From positions 1-26,414 of IMG/VR virus record IMGVR_UViG_3300019880_000008: a stretch of DNA of 26,414 bases; one strand, written 5' to 3'. The first letter of the stretch is position 1. Each line of letters starts with the position of its first letter. A program made the position numbers and the translations under genes. A model generated the notes under the pieces. That model was not told the origin of the DNA, did not search any database, and saw only the letters and a program-made list of their open reading frames with translations. The stretch comes from a virus. Of this stretch, positions 1 to 7,726 are shown one piece after another.

Positions 1-37
1 TCCTTCGCGCAAAAAACGACTGTCTCGGAAAGGGTTC

Positions 38-550
38 GTGGCTCAGAAGCGTTCCCTCGCGCGAGTAACTAAATCCCGCAAGACGGACTCCGAAAAAAAG
101 GCGTCTTTTCGGGCGCGCTACCCCGACAGGCTGATGCCATCGGAGCGGGTACTGGACGAGTGGAAGCTCCGCGGCCAGTTGCTCGAGGACGAGAGCTACG
201 CGCGGCGGTGGGCAGCGTTCTGGCGGCAGACACTCGACTATCTACGGGACCAGGGCACGTGGGACGACCGCGATGTCCGGCTCCTCGCTGAGTACGTCGA
301 CTGGTGCCGCCTCGCGGATGATCACCAGCGCGAGGCTGAGGCAGATCCCTACACAGTTCACGCCGAGTCCGGTCGCCGCTACGCGCACCCTGGGTTCGAC
401 AAGGCCCGCGACGCGCGGGTGCAAGCACGCGAGTGCGCGCGCGAGCTCGGGATCGGCCCGAACGGGCGCGCCGCAGCGGGCTTGAACTGGCAGGGAGGTG
501 GCGGCGGCAAGGAGGACGACGGCAATGGCGGCGACCAGGAGGGGCTCTAA
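38..550 (+). CDS. terS: Small terminase subunit, P27-like
   Basis: The 170-aa product probably recognises phage DNA and hands it to the motor subunit encoded next. What is seen: a basic N-terminus (about residues 1-30), a helical middle (about 45-110) and the pattern HPGFDKARDARVQARECARE followed by LGIGPNGRA. The HP...helix...LG-x-P/G-x-R ending is typical of P27-family small terminases. The tail (about 150-170) is a Gly/Asp-rich linker. The start is GTG at 38, preceded by GGAAAGG at about 28-34. Its last 26 bases overlap the large terminase gene in another frame. Immediate position before the large terminase supports the call. The family assignment is by motif memory, not by search, and a divergent small subunit of another family is possible. 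Confidence 0.8.
   Translation: MAQKRSLARVTKSRKTDSEKKASFRARYPDRLMPSERVLDEWKLRGQLLEDESYARRWAAFWRQTLDYLRDQGTWDDRDVRLLAEYVDWCRLADDHQREAEADPYTVHAESGRRYAHPGFDKARDARVQARECARELGIGPNGRAAAGLNWQGGGGGKEDDGNGGDQEGL
511..516 (+). promoter_or_regulatory. Shine-Dalgarno GGAGGA that fixes the large terminase start
   Basis: GGAGGA lies 8 bases before the ATG at 525 and inside the end of the small terminase gene. An in-frame upstream start at 498 has no comparable site, so 525 is preferred. Confidence 0.6.
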
Positions 551-2177
551 CAGGCACCTCGGGCGCCAGCCCGAGCGGTCAATCGAGAAGGACAACCTCG
601 AGCACTTCGAGCGGTTCTGCTACTCGCTGAAGCTCCCCGACGACGGCGGCCGGTTCCGGTTGCAGGACTTCCAGCTCGCTCAGCTGAAGGACTACTTCGA
701 CGGGATCTTCGAGTCGCTGTGGCTCGAGCCGACCGGCCAAGGCAAGTCGACGCTGCTCGGCGCTCTCGCGCTTCACCACGGTACATACGTGCGCGTCAAC
801 CCGCGCGTGTACATCCTCGGTGGCCTCGGGGTGCATGGCCGCAACACCTTGGACGCTGCGTCGGCGTTTATCGCGGGCTCCGCGGATCTGTCGCGCTGGT
901 GGGTGGCGCAGGAGTACGAGATGGGGCGCATCAAGAGCCTCATCGCGGAGGACTCCAAGGGCCTGATCGAGAACCGCTCGGCGGGCCGCCGCGTCGGCGA
1001 GCGCGGCGGCAGTCCGGTGGAGGGAACCGGCCCGACGCTTATCCTCGTCGAGGAGACACACCGCCACGAGGACGGCGGCGCCGCGGTACGCACGCTGATA
1101 TCGAAGGCGCAGAAGCGGTCGCAGGGTCGCCAGAAGGTCCGCGCCGTCCACGCCACCACCCCGGGAGAGTCGATGCAGTCCGTGCTCGGGCGGATGGTCG
1201 AGCGCGCCACCGACGTGGACGCCGATGCGACCGTCACGACGACCCTGCGCCGCGTCAAGTCGGCCCTCGACGAGGCGCCCGCGAGAACGGCGCGCGACGT
1301 GTACTACCGGCGCGCGGTGGACGCCGACGGCGACCTCGTGATGCATGAGTTTGCGGTACCCGACAAGATCCAGCCGCCGAAGAAGGGCGCGAGCCGCGAG
1401 AAGGTCCGCGAGTACCTCAAGCACGTAAAGCGCGCCAACCCGGCGTCGTTCGTGACCGTCGACGGGCTCCGCCTGTCGCTGAAGGCCAGCAGCGCCGAGC
1501 CGTGGGTGTTCCTGCGCCAGCATGCGGGCCAGTGGGTGACACAGGACTTCGCCGCGATCGACAAGGTCGGCTGGTACGGATGCGAGCGGCGCGGCATCGC
1601 CATACCTCCCGGCGACCACCACGTCTATGTCGGCCTGGACATGGGCGAGAAGTGGGCGACCACCGCGATCGTCCCGGTGTGGGTTGATCCCGAGACCGGC
1701 CGTCCGCGCGCCGCGCACGCGCAGTTCCTGACCTCCGATGTGGCGGGTACCCGCCGCCGGCAGCGCAAGGTCCTCGACGTCCTGAACGCGATGCGCGAGA
1801 CGTGGCCGAACCTGCGGCTCGTGTTCGACCGCGCGAAGGGCGGCGGCCTGATCGCCGAGCAGCTCGAGGAGGACCACGGCCTCGTCGTCATCGACCACCC
1901 CCAGAACACGCCATTCGAGCTCGCGTCGATGATGTTCGGGGAGCTCGTCGACCAACAGGAGTTCGAGCACGACGGGCACCCCGAACTCACCGCGCATGTC
2001 CTCGCGGCAGTCGCGAAACGCTCCTACTACGGCAGACGCTGGCGTATCGAGCAGCCACGCGACGGGCAACCGATCGATGGTGCGGACGCCGTCGTGATGG
2101 CGACGAACATCGCGATGAACCCGCCCAACGAGGAGCGGGTGATCGACCCCGCCGACTACCGGATCACCCGCCTGTAG
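525..2177 (+). CDS. terL: Large terminase subunit (packaging ATPase and nuclease)
   Basis: The 550-aa motor packages DNA into the prohead through the portal and cuts the concatemer. An N-terminal ATPase shows a Walker A PTGQGKST at residues 69-76 (Lys74) and a Walker B strand LILVEE at 172-177, with Glu where Asp is more usual. The C-terminal RNase H-like nuclease shows three acidic positions: VGLDMGEKW (Asp372), LVFDRAKGG (Asp435) and IDGADAVV (Asp518/Asp521). Length fits the family. The start at 525 is chosen for its ribosome binding site; starting at 498 would add nine residues. It overlaps the small subunit gene by 26 bases, suggesting coupled translation. The Walker A variant resembles the PxGNGKS type that I recall from actinophage terminases. 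Confidence 0.93.
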   Translation: MAATRRGSNRHLGRQPERSIEKDNLEHFERFCYSLKLPDDGGRFRLQDFQLAQLKDYFDGIFESLWLEPTGQGKSTLLGALALHHGTYVRVNPRVYILGGLGVHGRNTLDAASAFIAGSADLSRWWVAQEYEMGRIKSLIAEDSKGLIENRSAGRRVGERGGSPVEGTGPTLILVEETHRHEDGGAAVRTLISKAQKRSQGRQKVRAVHATTPGESMQSVLGRMVERATDVDADATVTTTLRRVKSALDEAPARTARDVYYRRAVDADGDLVMHEFAVPDKIQPPKKGASREKVREYLKHVKRANPASFVTVDGLRLSLKASSAEPWVFLRQHAGQWVTQDFAAIDKVGWYGCERRGIAIPPGDHHVYVGLDMGEKWATTAIVPVWVDPETGRPRAAHAQFLTSDVAGTRRRQRKVLDVLNAMRETWPNLRLVFDRAKGGGLIAEQLEEDHGLVVIDHPQNTPFELASMMFGELVDQQEFEHDGHPELTAHVLAAVAKRSYYGRRWRIEQPRDGQPIDGADAVVMATNIAMNPPNEERVIDPADYRITRL

Positions 2178-2218
2178 CCGGGATCCCCCAACCGCTCTTG
2201 CGAGGAGGCCCCAGACCC

Positions 2219-2524
2219 GTGCTGACCGTCTTGCTTCTCGCCGTCATCGTTTTGCTCCTGATCGGGCTGGTCGTCTACGACGTGCGCCGCGACTGGCGGC
2301 CAGCGATCGACCGCTACGTTGGGCACCGTGTCGTGCTGCACATCCGCGACAATGGGCCATCCCTGCGCGGCGTGCTCCTCGAGCCAGGTCCGGATGTTCT
2401 GCGCCTCGGCCAGGCGGAGCACCTCGGTGCTCAGGCGGTCGTGACGCCGCTAGATGGCGTGCAGGTGATCCCGCGTGGTCGCCTCGATTTCTTCCAGGTC
2501 CTCGCATCGGGTGACGCTGAGTGA
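2219..2524 (+). CDS. Small single-pass membrane protein with a beta-rich C-terminal domain
   Basis: The 101-aa product begins with a hydrophobic segment (about residues 2-20, LTVLLLAVIVLLLIGLVV), followed by YDVRRDW. The basic residues just after the helix suggest that the rest faces the cytoplasm. The remaining 70 residues alternate in a strand-like way (RVVLHIRDNGPSLRGVLLE, then DVLRLGQAEHL, then VTPLDGVQVIPRG), reminiscent of a small Sm/SH3-like barrel. No family can be named with confidence. The start is GTG at 2219 after CGAGGAGGC (about 2200-2208). The stop overlaps the portal start by GTGA at 2521-2524, so the two genes are probably translationally coupled. The role is unknown; a link to packaging or prohead assembly at the membrane is only a guess from position. 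Confidence 0.7.
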   Translation: MLTVLLLAVIVLLLIGLVVYDVRRDWRPAIDRYVGHRVVLHIRDNGPSLRGVLLEPGPDVLRLGQAEHLGAQAVVTPLDGVQVIPRGRLDFFQVLASGDAE

Positions 2525-3951
2525 CGACGCTCGTCGGGCCCGAAGGCATCCTCGTAGGCGTGGGAGGGGACACCCAGCCGTTCCCGCGCTCCTCGGTACC
2601 GCTGAGCCAGTACGGCTCCGGGTCGGTCACGATGATTGGAGACGGGCGGACCGTCAGCTACGCCGAGCTTTATCGCTCGCAGATCTTCGTCGCGGCGACC
2701 GTCAACAAGCTCGCGCACCAGGTCGCCAGGCTGCCGCTGAAGACGTACAAGCGCACAGCACTCGGCCGCGAGCGGGTGCGCAGCGGGAGGCTCCCCAACC
2801 TCCTCGAACACCCGTTTCAGCGCGGCGGCCCGGTGCACCTGAAGGCCGCGATCATGATGCCCGCCCTCATCCAGGGCAACGGGCTGCTGCGGAAGGTACG
2901 CACGCAGGGCGCCGGGAGCCCGCCGGTGGGCTTGGATCCGCTGTCGTGGCCGTCGATGCGTGTCATCGGCGACTGGCGTGGACCTGTGGAAATGTGGGAA
3001 ACGACGCAGGTCGGGCAGCCGCGGTTCATCGACCCCGACGACGTCGTGCATGTCGCGTGGCGCGGCGCTGACGGTCCGATAGGTGTGAGCCCGCTACGCC
3101 AGCTCGGTACGACGCTGCGGATAGAGGACGCGGCGCAGCGCTACCAGCAGGCGCTGTTCAAGAACGCGGCGGTCCCAGAGTCATCGATCAGCCTCTCAGC
3201 GGAGTTCCTCGGCCTTGACCCCGAGGTCCGCAAGGAGGTCATGGCGAACGTCCGCGAGGACATCAGCGACATCCAAGCCGGCGTGGACAACGCTGGCCGG
3301 CCGGTCCTGCTGCCTCCCGGGATGACGTGGGAGACGGTCGGACATACCGCGGTTGAGGCGGAGTTGATCGCGCAGCGCAAGCTGACCCGCGAGGAGGTCG
3401 CGGTCTGCTACGACGTGCCTCCCCCGCTGATCGGACTGCTTGAGAAGAGCACGTTCAACAACATCAGCGAGCTGCACCGCATGCTGTATGTCACGGTCCT
3501 CGGGCCGTGGCTCACGCTGATCGAGGAGACCATCGACTCGCAGCTCATCTACCCCGAGGCCGCGTTCCGCGGTGACATCTGGGTCGAGTTCGATCTCTCC
3601 GAGGTGTTGAAGGGCGACCTGCTGCAGCGCTCCCAAGCCCTCGCGCTGCAGATCGCCTACGGCGTCCTCACGATCGACGAGGCGCGGGAGATCGAGAACC
3701 GCGAGCGGTTCAACCTGCCGGAGACCAGCGTCCCGCTGTACCCGGCCAACAACTTGAAGCCCGTCGGCCAGGCACCCGAAGAACCCTCGCAGGAGGCGGT
3801 GCAGCAGGCCGCGGGCGCGATCGCCGGGATGGACGGAGCGGACCTCACCAGGCTGCTCGCGACATCGGGCGGGTCGGTCATCACGGCAATCCTCGAGATC
3901 GCCGGCAAGCAGTCCACCAACGGCTCGCACTCCGAGCCGGCCGCCGCCTAA
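2521..3951 (+). CDS. Portal protein, HK97 type
   Basis: The 476-aa product forms the dodecameric ring at one capsid vertex through which DNA enters and to which the neck attaches. What is seen: an N-terminal segment with YRSQIFVAATVNKLAHQVAR (about residues 51-70), the phrase KLTREEVAVCYDVPPPLIGL (about 289-308), and FNNISELHRMLYVTVLGPW with a following long helix. These are typical of the HK97/phage_portal family. The C-terminal 60 residues are Pro/Gln/Ala-rich and likely flexible. The GTG start at 2521 overlaps the stop of the membrane protein gene by four bases. Its place between terminase and protease is the usual head order. Confidence 0.92.
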   Translation: MTTLVGPEGILVGVGGDTQPFPRSSVPLSQYGSGSVTMIGDGRTVSYAELYRSQIFVAATVNKLAHQVARLPLKTYKRTALGRERVRSGRLPNLLEHPFQRGGPVHLKAAIMMPALIQGNGLLRKVRTQGAGSPPVGLDPLSWPSMRVIGDWRGPVEMWETTQVGQPRFIDPDDVVHVAWRGADGPIGVSPLRQLGTTLRIEDAAQRYQQALFKNAAVPESSISLSAEFLGLDPEVRKEVMANVREDISDIQAGVDNAGRPVLLPPGMTWETVGHTAVEAELIAQRKLTREEVAVCYDVPPPLIGLLEKSTFNNISELHRMLYVTVLGPWLTLIEETIDSQLIYPEAAFRGDIWVEFDLSEVLKGDLLQRSQALALQIAYGVLTIDEAREIENRERFNLPETSVPLYPANNLKPVGQAPEEPSQEAVQQAAGAIAGMDGADLTRLLATSGGSVITAILEIAGKQSTNGSHSEPAAA

Positions 3952-3978
3952 CTCCACGACCGCCGAAGGAGGCGCACC

Positions 3979-5094
3979 GTGCCAACTATCTCGCGCGCAT
4001 CGTCGCGCCCTGACGCGACCCACGAGACGCTCATTGGGTGCCTAGACCCCGAGATGCCCTGGGCGATCCGCCCGAGTGTGCTCCCCGCGATCGCCGCGCT
4101 TATGCGCTCCGCCCCGCAGATCGAGAGCGTCGAGGAGTCGCGTGTCGGTGTGAGTGCGGCGCGTGGTGGCCAGCGCGTCGCTGGTGCCGTTGCGATCATC
4201 CCGCTGCAGGGCATCATCACCCCGAAGGGCGGGTTCCTGAGCCGTCTGCTGGGCCTCGGTGGTGGCTTGGAAGGGTTCCGCGAGAACCTGAACGAGGCGC
4301 TCGGGAACGACGACATTGGGTCGATCGTGATCGACGTCGACTCGCCCGGCGGCAGCATCGAACTCCTACACGAGACCGCCGCGGAGATCTTCGAGGCGCG
4401 CGGCACAAAGCCGATCGTCGCAGTCGCGAACACGATGGCCGCGTCAGCCGCGTACTGGCTCGCCGCGCAGGCCGATGAGGTCGTCGTGACGCCCAGCGGC
4501 ATCGTCGGCTCGATCGGAGTCTTCAGCATCCACGACGACTGGAGCAAGTTCAATGACGGGTTCGGGGTCCTCCCGACGTACATCAGCGCCGGGAAGTACA
4601 AGACCGACGGCAACCCCGATGAACCGCTCTCGGACACCGCGCGCGCCGCGATCCAAGAGATGGTCGACGACTATTACGCTCAGTTCGTCGCAGCTGTCGC
4701 GCAGGGCCGCGGCGTCAGCGAGTCCGCAGTCCGCTCCGGCTATGGCGAGGGACGCGTCCTCACCGCCCAGCGAGCCCTCGACGCCGGGATGGTCGACCGT
4801 GTCGAATCGCTCGAGGACACCATCGGGCGCCTCGTGGCGGGCGACCCGACCGCAGGCGCGATTGCTGGCGTCGGCACCGTGACTGCACCCACGCCCGAGG
4901 CCCTTCTCGAGGCGCTGCGCCCCCACCTCGATGTCGCCGCTGAGGCGACGCCCGACGAGATTGGCGACGCGGTCGCCGCGCTGCTCACAGACACACCGAC
5001 GGACGAGACCAAGACTTCCCGGCCTCCCGATGTTCGGGAGGCCGCCGCGGTGGCGACGCCGCCGTGGCTGCTGCTCCCAACCCCCCGTCACTGA
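3979..5094 (+). CDS. Prohead maturation protease, S49 (SppA-like) family
   Basis: The 371-aa serine protease probably trims the capsid N-terminal scaffold domain during head maturation. Motifs of the ClpP/SppA fold are clear: IVIDVDSPGGSIE (oxyanion strand, about residues 114-126), NTMAASAAYWLA with the nucleophile Ser156, VGSIGVFSIHDDWS, and GKYK at 205-208 carrying the general-base lysine. The Ser-Lys dyad is known for this family. Residues from about 290 on form a variable, Ala/Thr/Pro-rich tail. The start is GTG at 3979 after GAAGGAGGCG (about 3965-3974). The gene sits directly before the capsid gene, as in lambda C-type systems. No internal scaffold gene is apparent. A perfect hairpin lies within its last 75 bases (annotated separately). 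Confidence 0.9.
   Translation: MPTISRASSRPDATHETLIGCLDPEMPWAIRPSVLPAIAALMRSAPQIESVEESRVGVSAARGGQRVAGAVAIIPLQGIITPKGGFLSRLLGLGGGLEGFRENLNEALGNDDIGSIVIDVDSPGGSIELLHETAAEIFEARGTKPIVAVANTMAASAAYWLAAQADEVVVTPSGIVGSIGVFSIHDDWSKFNDGFGVLPTYISAGKYKTDGNPDEPLSDTARAAIQEMVDDYYAQFVAAVAQGRGVSESAVRSGYGEGRVLTAQRALDAGMVDRVESLEDTIGRLVAGDPTAGAIAGVGTVTAPTPEALLEALRPHLDVAAEATPDEIGDAVAALLTDTPTDETKTSRPPDVREAAAVATPPWLLLPTPRH
5020..5044 (+). repeat. Perfect 11-bp inverted repeat near the protease 3' end
   Basis: CGGCCTCCCGA at 5020-5030 pairs exactly with TCGGGAGGCCG at 5034-5044 across a 3-base TGT loop. It lies in the coding sequence, 50 bases before the stop and 77 bases before the capsid start. There is no T tract, so a simple intrinsic terminator is unlikely. 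A role in mRNA processing or in setting the protease/capsid ratio is possible but unproven. Confidence 0.55.
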
Positions 5095-5104
5095 CGGGCA
5101 ACCC

Positions 5105-5110
5105 AGGAGG
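5105..5110 (+). promoter_or_regulatory. Shine-Dalgarno AGGAGG for the capsid gene
   Basis: AGGAGG lies 10 bases before ATG 5121. It selects this start over the in-frame upstream start at 5064, which would lie inside the protease gene. Confidence 0.65.
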
Positions 5111-5120
5111 CATACGCACC

Positions 5121-6689
5121 ATGCACGAGTTCACCATCCACCCGGAGGCCGCTGAGCTGGCCGACCTGCTCCGCCCCGCGTGGGCGGGGAAGATGCACGC
5201 GCTGCGCGCCTCGGGCGTACCCCTCAACGACGGCGACAGCGCACTGATGCTGCGTGTCCGCGAGTTCAACCAGCAGATCGCTGCGGACCGGACGGCGGCG
5301 TCCGACCTGTGGGCGACGTTCGAGACGACCCGCAACGAGCTCGCCGCCTCCGACGTGGCCACGGACCCCGAGTCCCCTGGGTTCAAGGCCGCCGAGGACG
5401 CGTCCAAAGCGTACGAGGAGGCAGCGGAGAAAATCCGCACCGCCGAGGAGGCACGCGATCGCCTGCTCGCGCTCGTCAGCGGGGCCCCGCCAGCAAGCGG
5501 GAACGGCAACGGGCCCGAGGATGGCGATGGCCGTCGGCCGACGACGGTGGCAGACACGCTGCTCGAGCACGTCCGAAGCTCCGCGGGGCACCTCGCGCTT
5601 CAGTCGGATGACTACAAGCGCCTGATCGAGAGCAACGCGTTCACACAGAACGGCCGCAAGTCGATCGAGGCGATCCTCATCAAGGCAGGCGGCGAGGAGG
5701 CCCGCGAGCGGCTGAAGGCCGCCCTGACGCGGGGCGGGTCGATGCAGGCCGCGCTCGTCACCGGCGACGATCACGAAGGGTCCGCAGGCACGCTCGTCGT
5801 GCCGCAGCGGCTCCCCGGCATCACGGTGCCGCTGCGGACCCGTCCGCTGCGGATGCTCGATCTGATCACGGTCGGGCAGACCGACAGCGACGCGGTGGAC
5901 TACGTCGAGATGACGGGGTTCACCAACAACGCGGCGGAGACCGCTGAGGCGACCGCGACATCCGGGACGTCGGGCACGAAGCCTGAGTCCTCGATCTCGC
6001 TCGCGAAGCGCGAGACGACGGTGAAGACGATCGCCCACTGGATCCCCGCGACGAAGCGCTCGCTCGCGGATGCTGGCCAGCTCCGCACGCTGATCGAAGG
6101 CATCCTCGGGCTGGGGCTGGACCTCCGCCTGGACCAGCAGATCGCGTCCGGTAACGGCCAGGGCGAGAACCTGCGTGGGATCTACAACACCGTCGGGATC
6201 GGGCAGGTCGTGCAGGTCAAGGCGGCAACCGGGAACACGAACGTCCCGGAGACGATCCTCGACACCATCCACAAAGCGATCACGGTCGTGCGGCTCGCGT
6301 TCTTCGAGCCGAGCGCGGTCGGGATCAACCCCATCGACTGGGAGCGGGTACGCCTCGCCCGCTCGATGAAACCAGCTGTCGCGAACCAGTCCGGCGTCGC
6401 AGGCTCCTACGCAGAGGGCAAGTACCTGATGGGCGACCCCTCGGAATCCGGCGCGGAGCGGATTTGGGGTCTCACGCCGATCATCAGCGCCGCGTTCGAA
6501 GAGGGCAAGCCCGTCATCGGCGACTACGCGCAGGCGGTCCTGTGGCTGCGGCAGGGCACGCAGGTGCTCGCGTCCGACAGCCACATGGACTTCTTCGTCC
6601 GCAACATGGTCGCGATCCTCGCGGAGTTCCGCGCGGCGTTCGGTGTCCTCGCGCCGACCGCGTTCTGCGAGGCGGACATCGAGGAATAG
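5121..6689 (+). CDS. Major capsid protein, HK97 fold, with N-terminal delta domain
   Basis: The 522-aa product builds the capsid shell. Residues 1 to about 125 are charged and helical (FKAAEDASKAYEEAAEKIRT, then AEEARDRLLALV), as in the delta scaffold domain that is cleaved off by the prohead protease. A Gly/Asn/Pro-rich linker follows. The HK97 core starts around residue 205, with GTLVVPQRLPGITVPLRTRP and then TTVKTIAHWIPATKRSLAD, both classic for the family. Later elements include EGILGLGLDLRLDQQIASGN (A-domain approach) and the ending MDFFVRNMVAILAEFRAAFG. A cleavage point somewhere between about 130 and 205 is inference. The gene is followed by a strong hairpin. Confidence 0.94.
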   Translation: MHEFTIHPEAAELADLLRPAWAGKMHALRASGVPLNDGDSALMLRVREFNQQIAADRTAASDLWATFETTRNELAASDVATDPESPGFKAAEDASKAYEEAAEKIRTAEEARDRLLALVSGAPPASGNGNGPEDGDGRRPTTVADTLLEHVRSSAGHLALQSDDYKRLIESNAFTQNGRKSIEAILIKAGGEEARERLKAALTRGGSMQAALVTGDDHEGSAGTLVVPQRLPGITVPLRTRPLRMLDLITVGQTDSDAVDYVEMTGFTNNAAETAEATATSGTSGTKPESSISLAKRETTVKTIAHWIPATKRSLADAGQLRTLIEGILGLGLDLRLDQQIASGNGQGENLRGIYNTVGIGQVVQVKAATGNTNVPETILDTIHKAITVVRLAFFEPSAVGINPIDWERVRLARSMKPAVANQSGVAGSYAEGKYLMGDPSESGAERIWGLTPIISAAFEEGKPVIGDYAQAVLWLRQGTQVLASDSHMDFFVRNMVAILAEFRAAFGVLAPTAFCEADIEE

Positions 6690-6701
6690 ACCTCCCACGA
6701 C

Positions 6702-6727
6702 GGCCCCGGCGTTCACGCGCCGGGGCC
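6702..6727 (+). terminator. Strong hairpin after the capsid gene
   Basis: GGCCCCGGCG at 6702-6711 pairs perfectly with CGCCGGGGCC at 6718-6727 around a 6-base loop. It lies 13 bases after the capsid stop, where many phages carry a partial terminator or an mRNA-stabilising hairpin. No U-rich tail follows, so termination may be partial or absent. Confidence 0.55.
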
Positions 6728-6777
6728 ACTCGTCGTTCAGGCCCCACCCCCCACCTTGATCTGAAAGGACACTGCTG

Positions 6778-7326
6778 ATGAGCACCGCAACGCAGCGCGA
6801 GTTCCGCCCAGACCCATCCGGTACCGAGCGGCTGATGGCAGCCGTTGGCGACGAGGCACCCGCCGCGGAAGCTATCGCGCCGGGCCCGCCCTCCGCGACG
6901 ATGGCGGCACAGAACTACAGCCCGACCCCCAACATCGACACCGTCGAGGCGACGGTGCCGCCGATCGCGACGATCACCGCCGATGGCACGCACGCCCTCG
7001 GCGAGGTCAAGCGCGCGGGCACCGTCGCGGGTGCGACGTACATCCCGGATGCCGCGATCACTGGCGTCGCGACCAACAACCGCCGGCTGCGGGTCATCAA
7101 CAAGGGCCAGGACGGCACGGGCACCACGATCGTCGCGGAGCTCGGGTTCGGCTCGGGCACCAACGCAGCCGTCAGCGACGAGAAGACGCTCGCGCTGTCG
7201 GCCACCGCGGGGAACCTGAAAGTCGCCGCCGGCGACGTGCTGGCGTACGAGTCGACGCACATCGGGACCGGGATCGCGGACCCAGGCGGGTTCTGCCAGG
7301 TCGAGATCCAGCCGAAAGACGCCTAG
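6778..7326 (+). CDS. Capsid-associated protein, possible decoration protein
   Basis: The 182-aa product has an Ala/Pro-rich first 45 residues, then a beta-rich region. That region contains IATITADGTHALGEVKRAGT, a central LRVINKGQDGTG, LGFGSGTNAAVSDEKTLALS, and an ending FCQVEIQPKDA. This composition, with its position directly behind the capsid gene, suggests a head decoration or capsid-stabilising protein, but I do not recognise a specific family. The start is ATG 6778 after AAAGGA (about 6764-6769). The next gene starts two bases after its stop, so the two are probably co-translated. A capsid fibre or an unrelated neck component remains possible. Confidence 0.6.
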   Translation: MSTATQREFRPDPSGTERLMAAVGDEAPAAEAIAPGPPSATMAAQNYSPTPNIDTVEATVPPIATITADGTHALGEVKRAGTVAGATYIPDAAITGVATNNRRLRVINKGQDGTGTTIVAELGFGSGTNAAVSDEKTLALSATAGNLKVAAGDVLAYESTHIGTGIADPGGFCQVEIQPKDA

Positions 7327-7328
7327 CG

Positions 7329-7715
7329 ATGGGAACCATCGCTACAGAGGCGGTGTACGCCGAGGACGGCAACGGGATCCGGCGTCTCGTCGCCGCCGCG
7401 GGGGACGTCATCCCGGACGGGGCCCCGAGCTACGGGATCGTCACCCCCCGCGACCAGCCCGAGACGGGCCTCGAGCCGCTCGAGGGGTACGCCGCGATGA
7501 GCGAGGAAGACGTCATCGCTCTGCTGCCATCCCTCGACGCTGATCAGGTCAAGGCGGTGCGCGCGTACGAGCGTTCGCACCAGGCCCGCGGCTCGATCGT
7601 GCGGTTCCGCCGCACCTCGAAGGCCGTGGATATCCCCACTCCCAGGGGACGCAAGAGCTCGAAGCCCGCGTCCGAAGAGTTCGGGGATGGGCCGGACACT
7701 TCGGGCGACGAGTAG
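7329..7715 (+). CDS. Unknown small head-region protein with an acidic tail
   Basis: The product is 128 aa. The N-terminal 45 residues (AVYAEDGNGIRRLVAAAGDV, then IPDGAPSYGIVTPRD) look like a short beta domain. Residues 60-90 form a helical motif, LLPSLDADQVKAVRAYERSH, a pattern I associate with small actinophage proteins found next to head-tail connectors. The last 35 residues are Lys/Arg- then Asp/Glu-rich and probably disordered. The ATG at 7329 follows the stop of the preceding gene (7326) by two bases. Function is not recognised; a capsid or connector accessory role is inferred only from position. Confidence 0.55.
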   Translation: MGTIATEAVYAEDGNGIRRLVAAAGDVIPDGAPSYGIVTPRDQPETGLEPLEGYAAMSEEDVIALLPSLDADQVKAVRAYERSHQARGSIVRFRRTSKAVDIPTPRGRKSSKPASEEFGDGPDTSGDE

Positions 7716-7726
7716 CGGGGCGTCCG

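Noticed and set aside
579-2069. 496-codon minus-strand frame opposite the large terminase
   Set aside because: It is a shadow of terL: same third-position effect, low-complexity Arg/Leu/Val composition, no ribosome binding site or motif.
5088-6785. 565-codon open frame on the minus strand opposite the capsid gene
   Set aside because: High GC with G/C-rich third positions leaves long antisense frames open. The product is Arg/Gly/Asp-rich without recognisable motifs, and the plus strand encodes a clear HK97 capsid protein.
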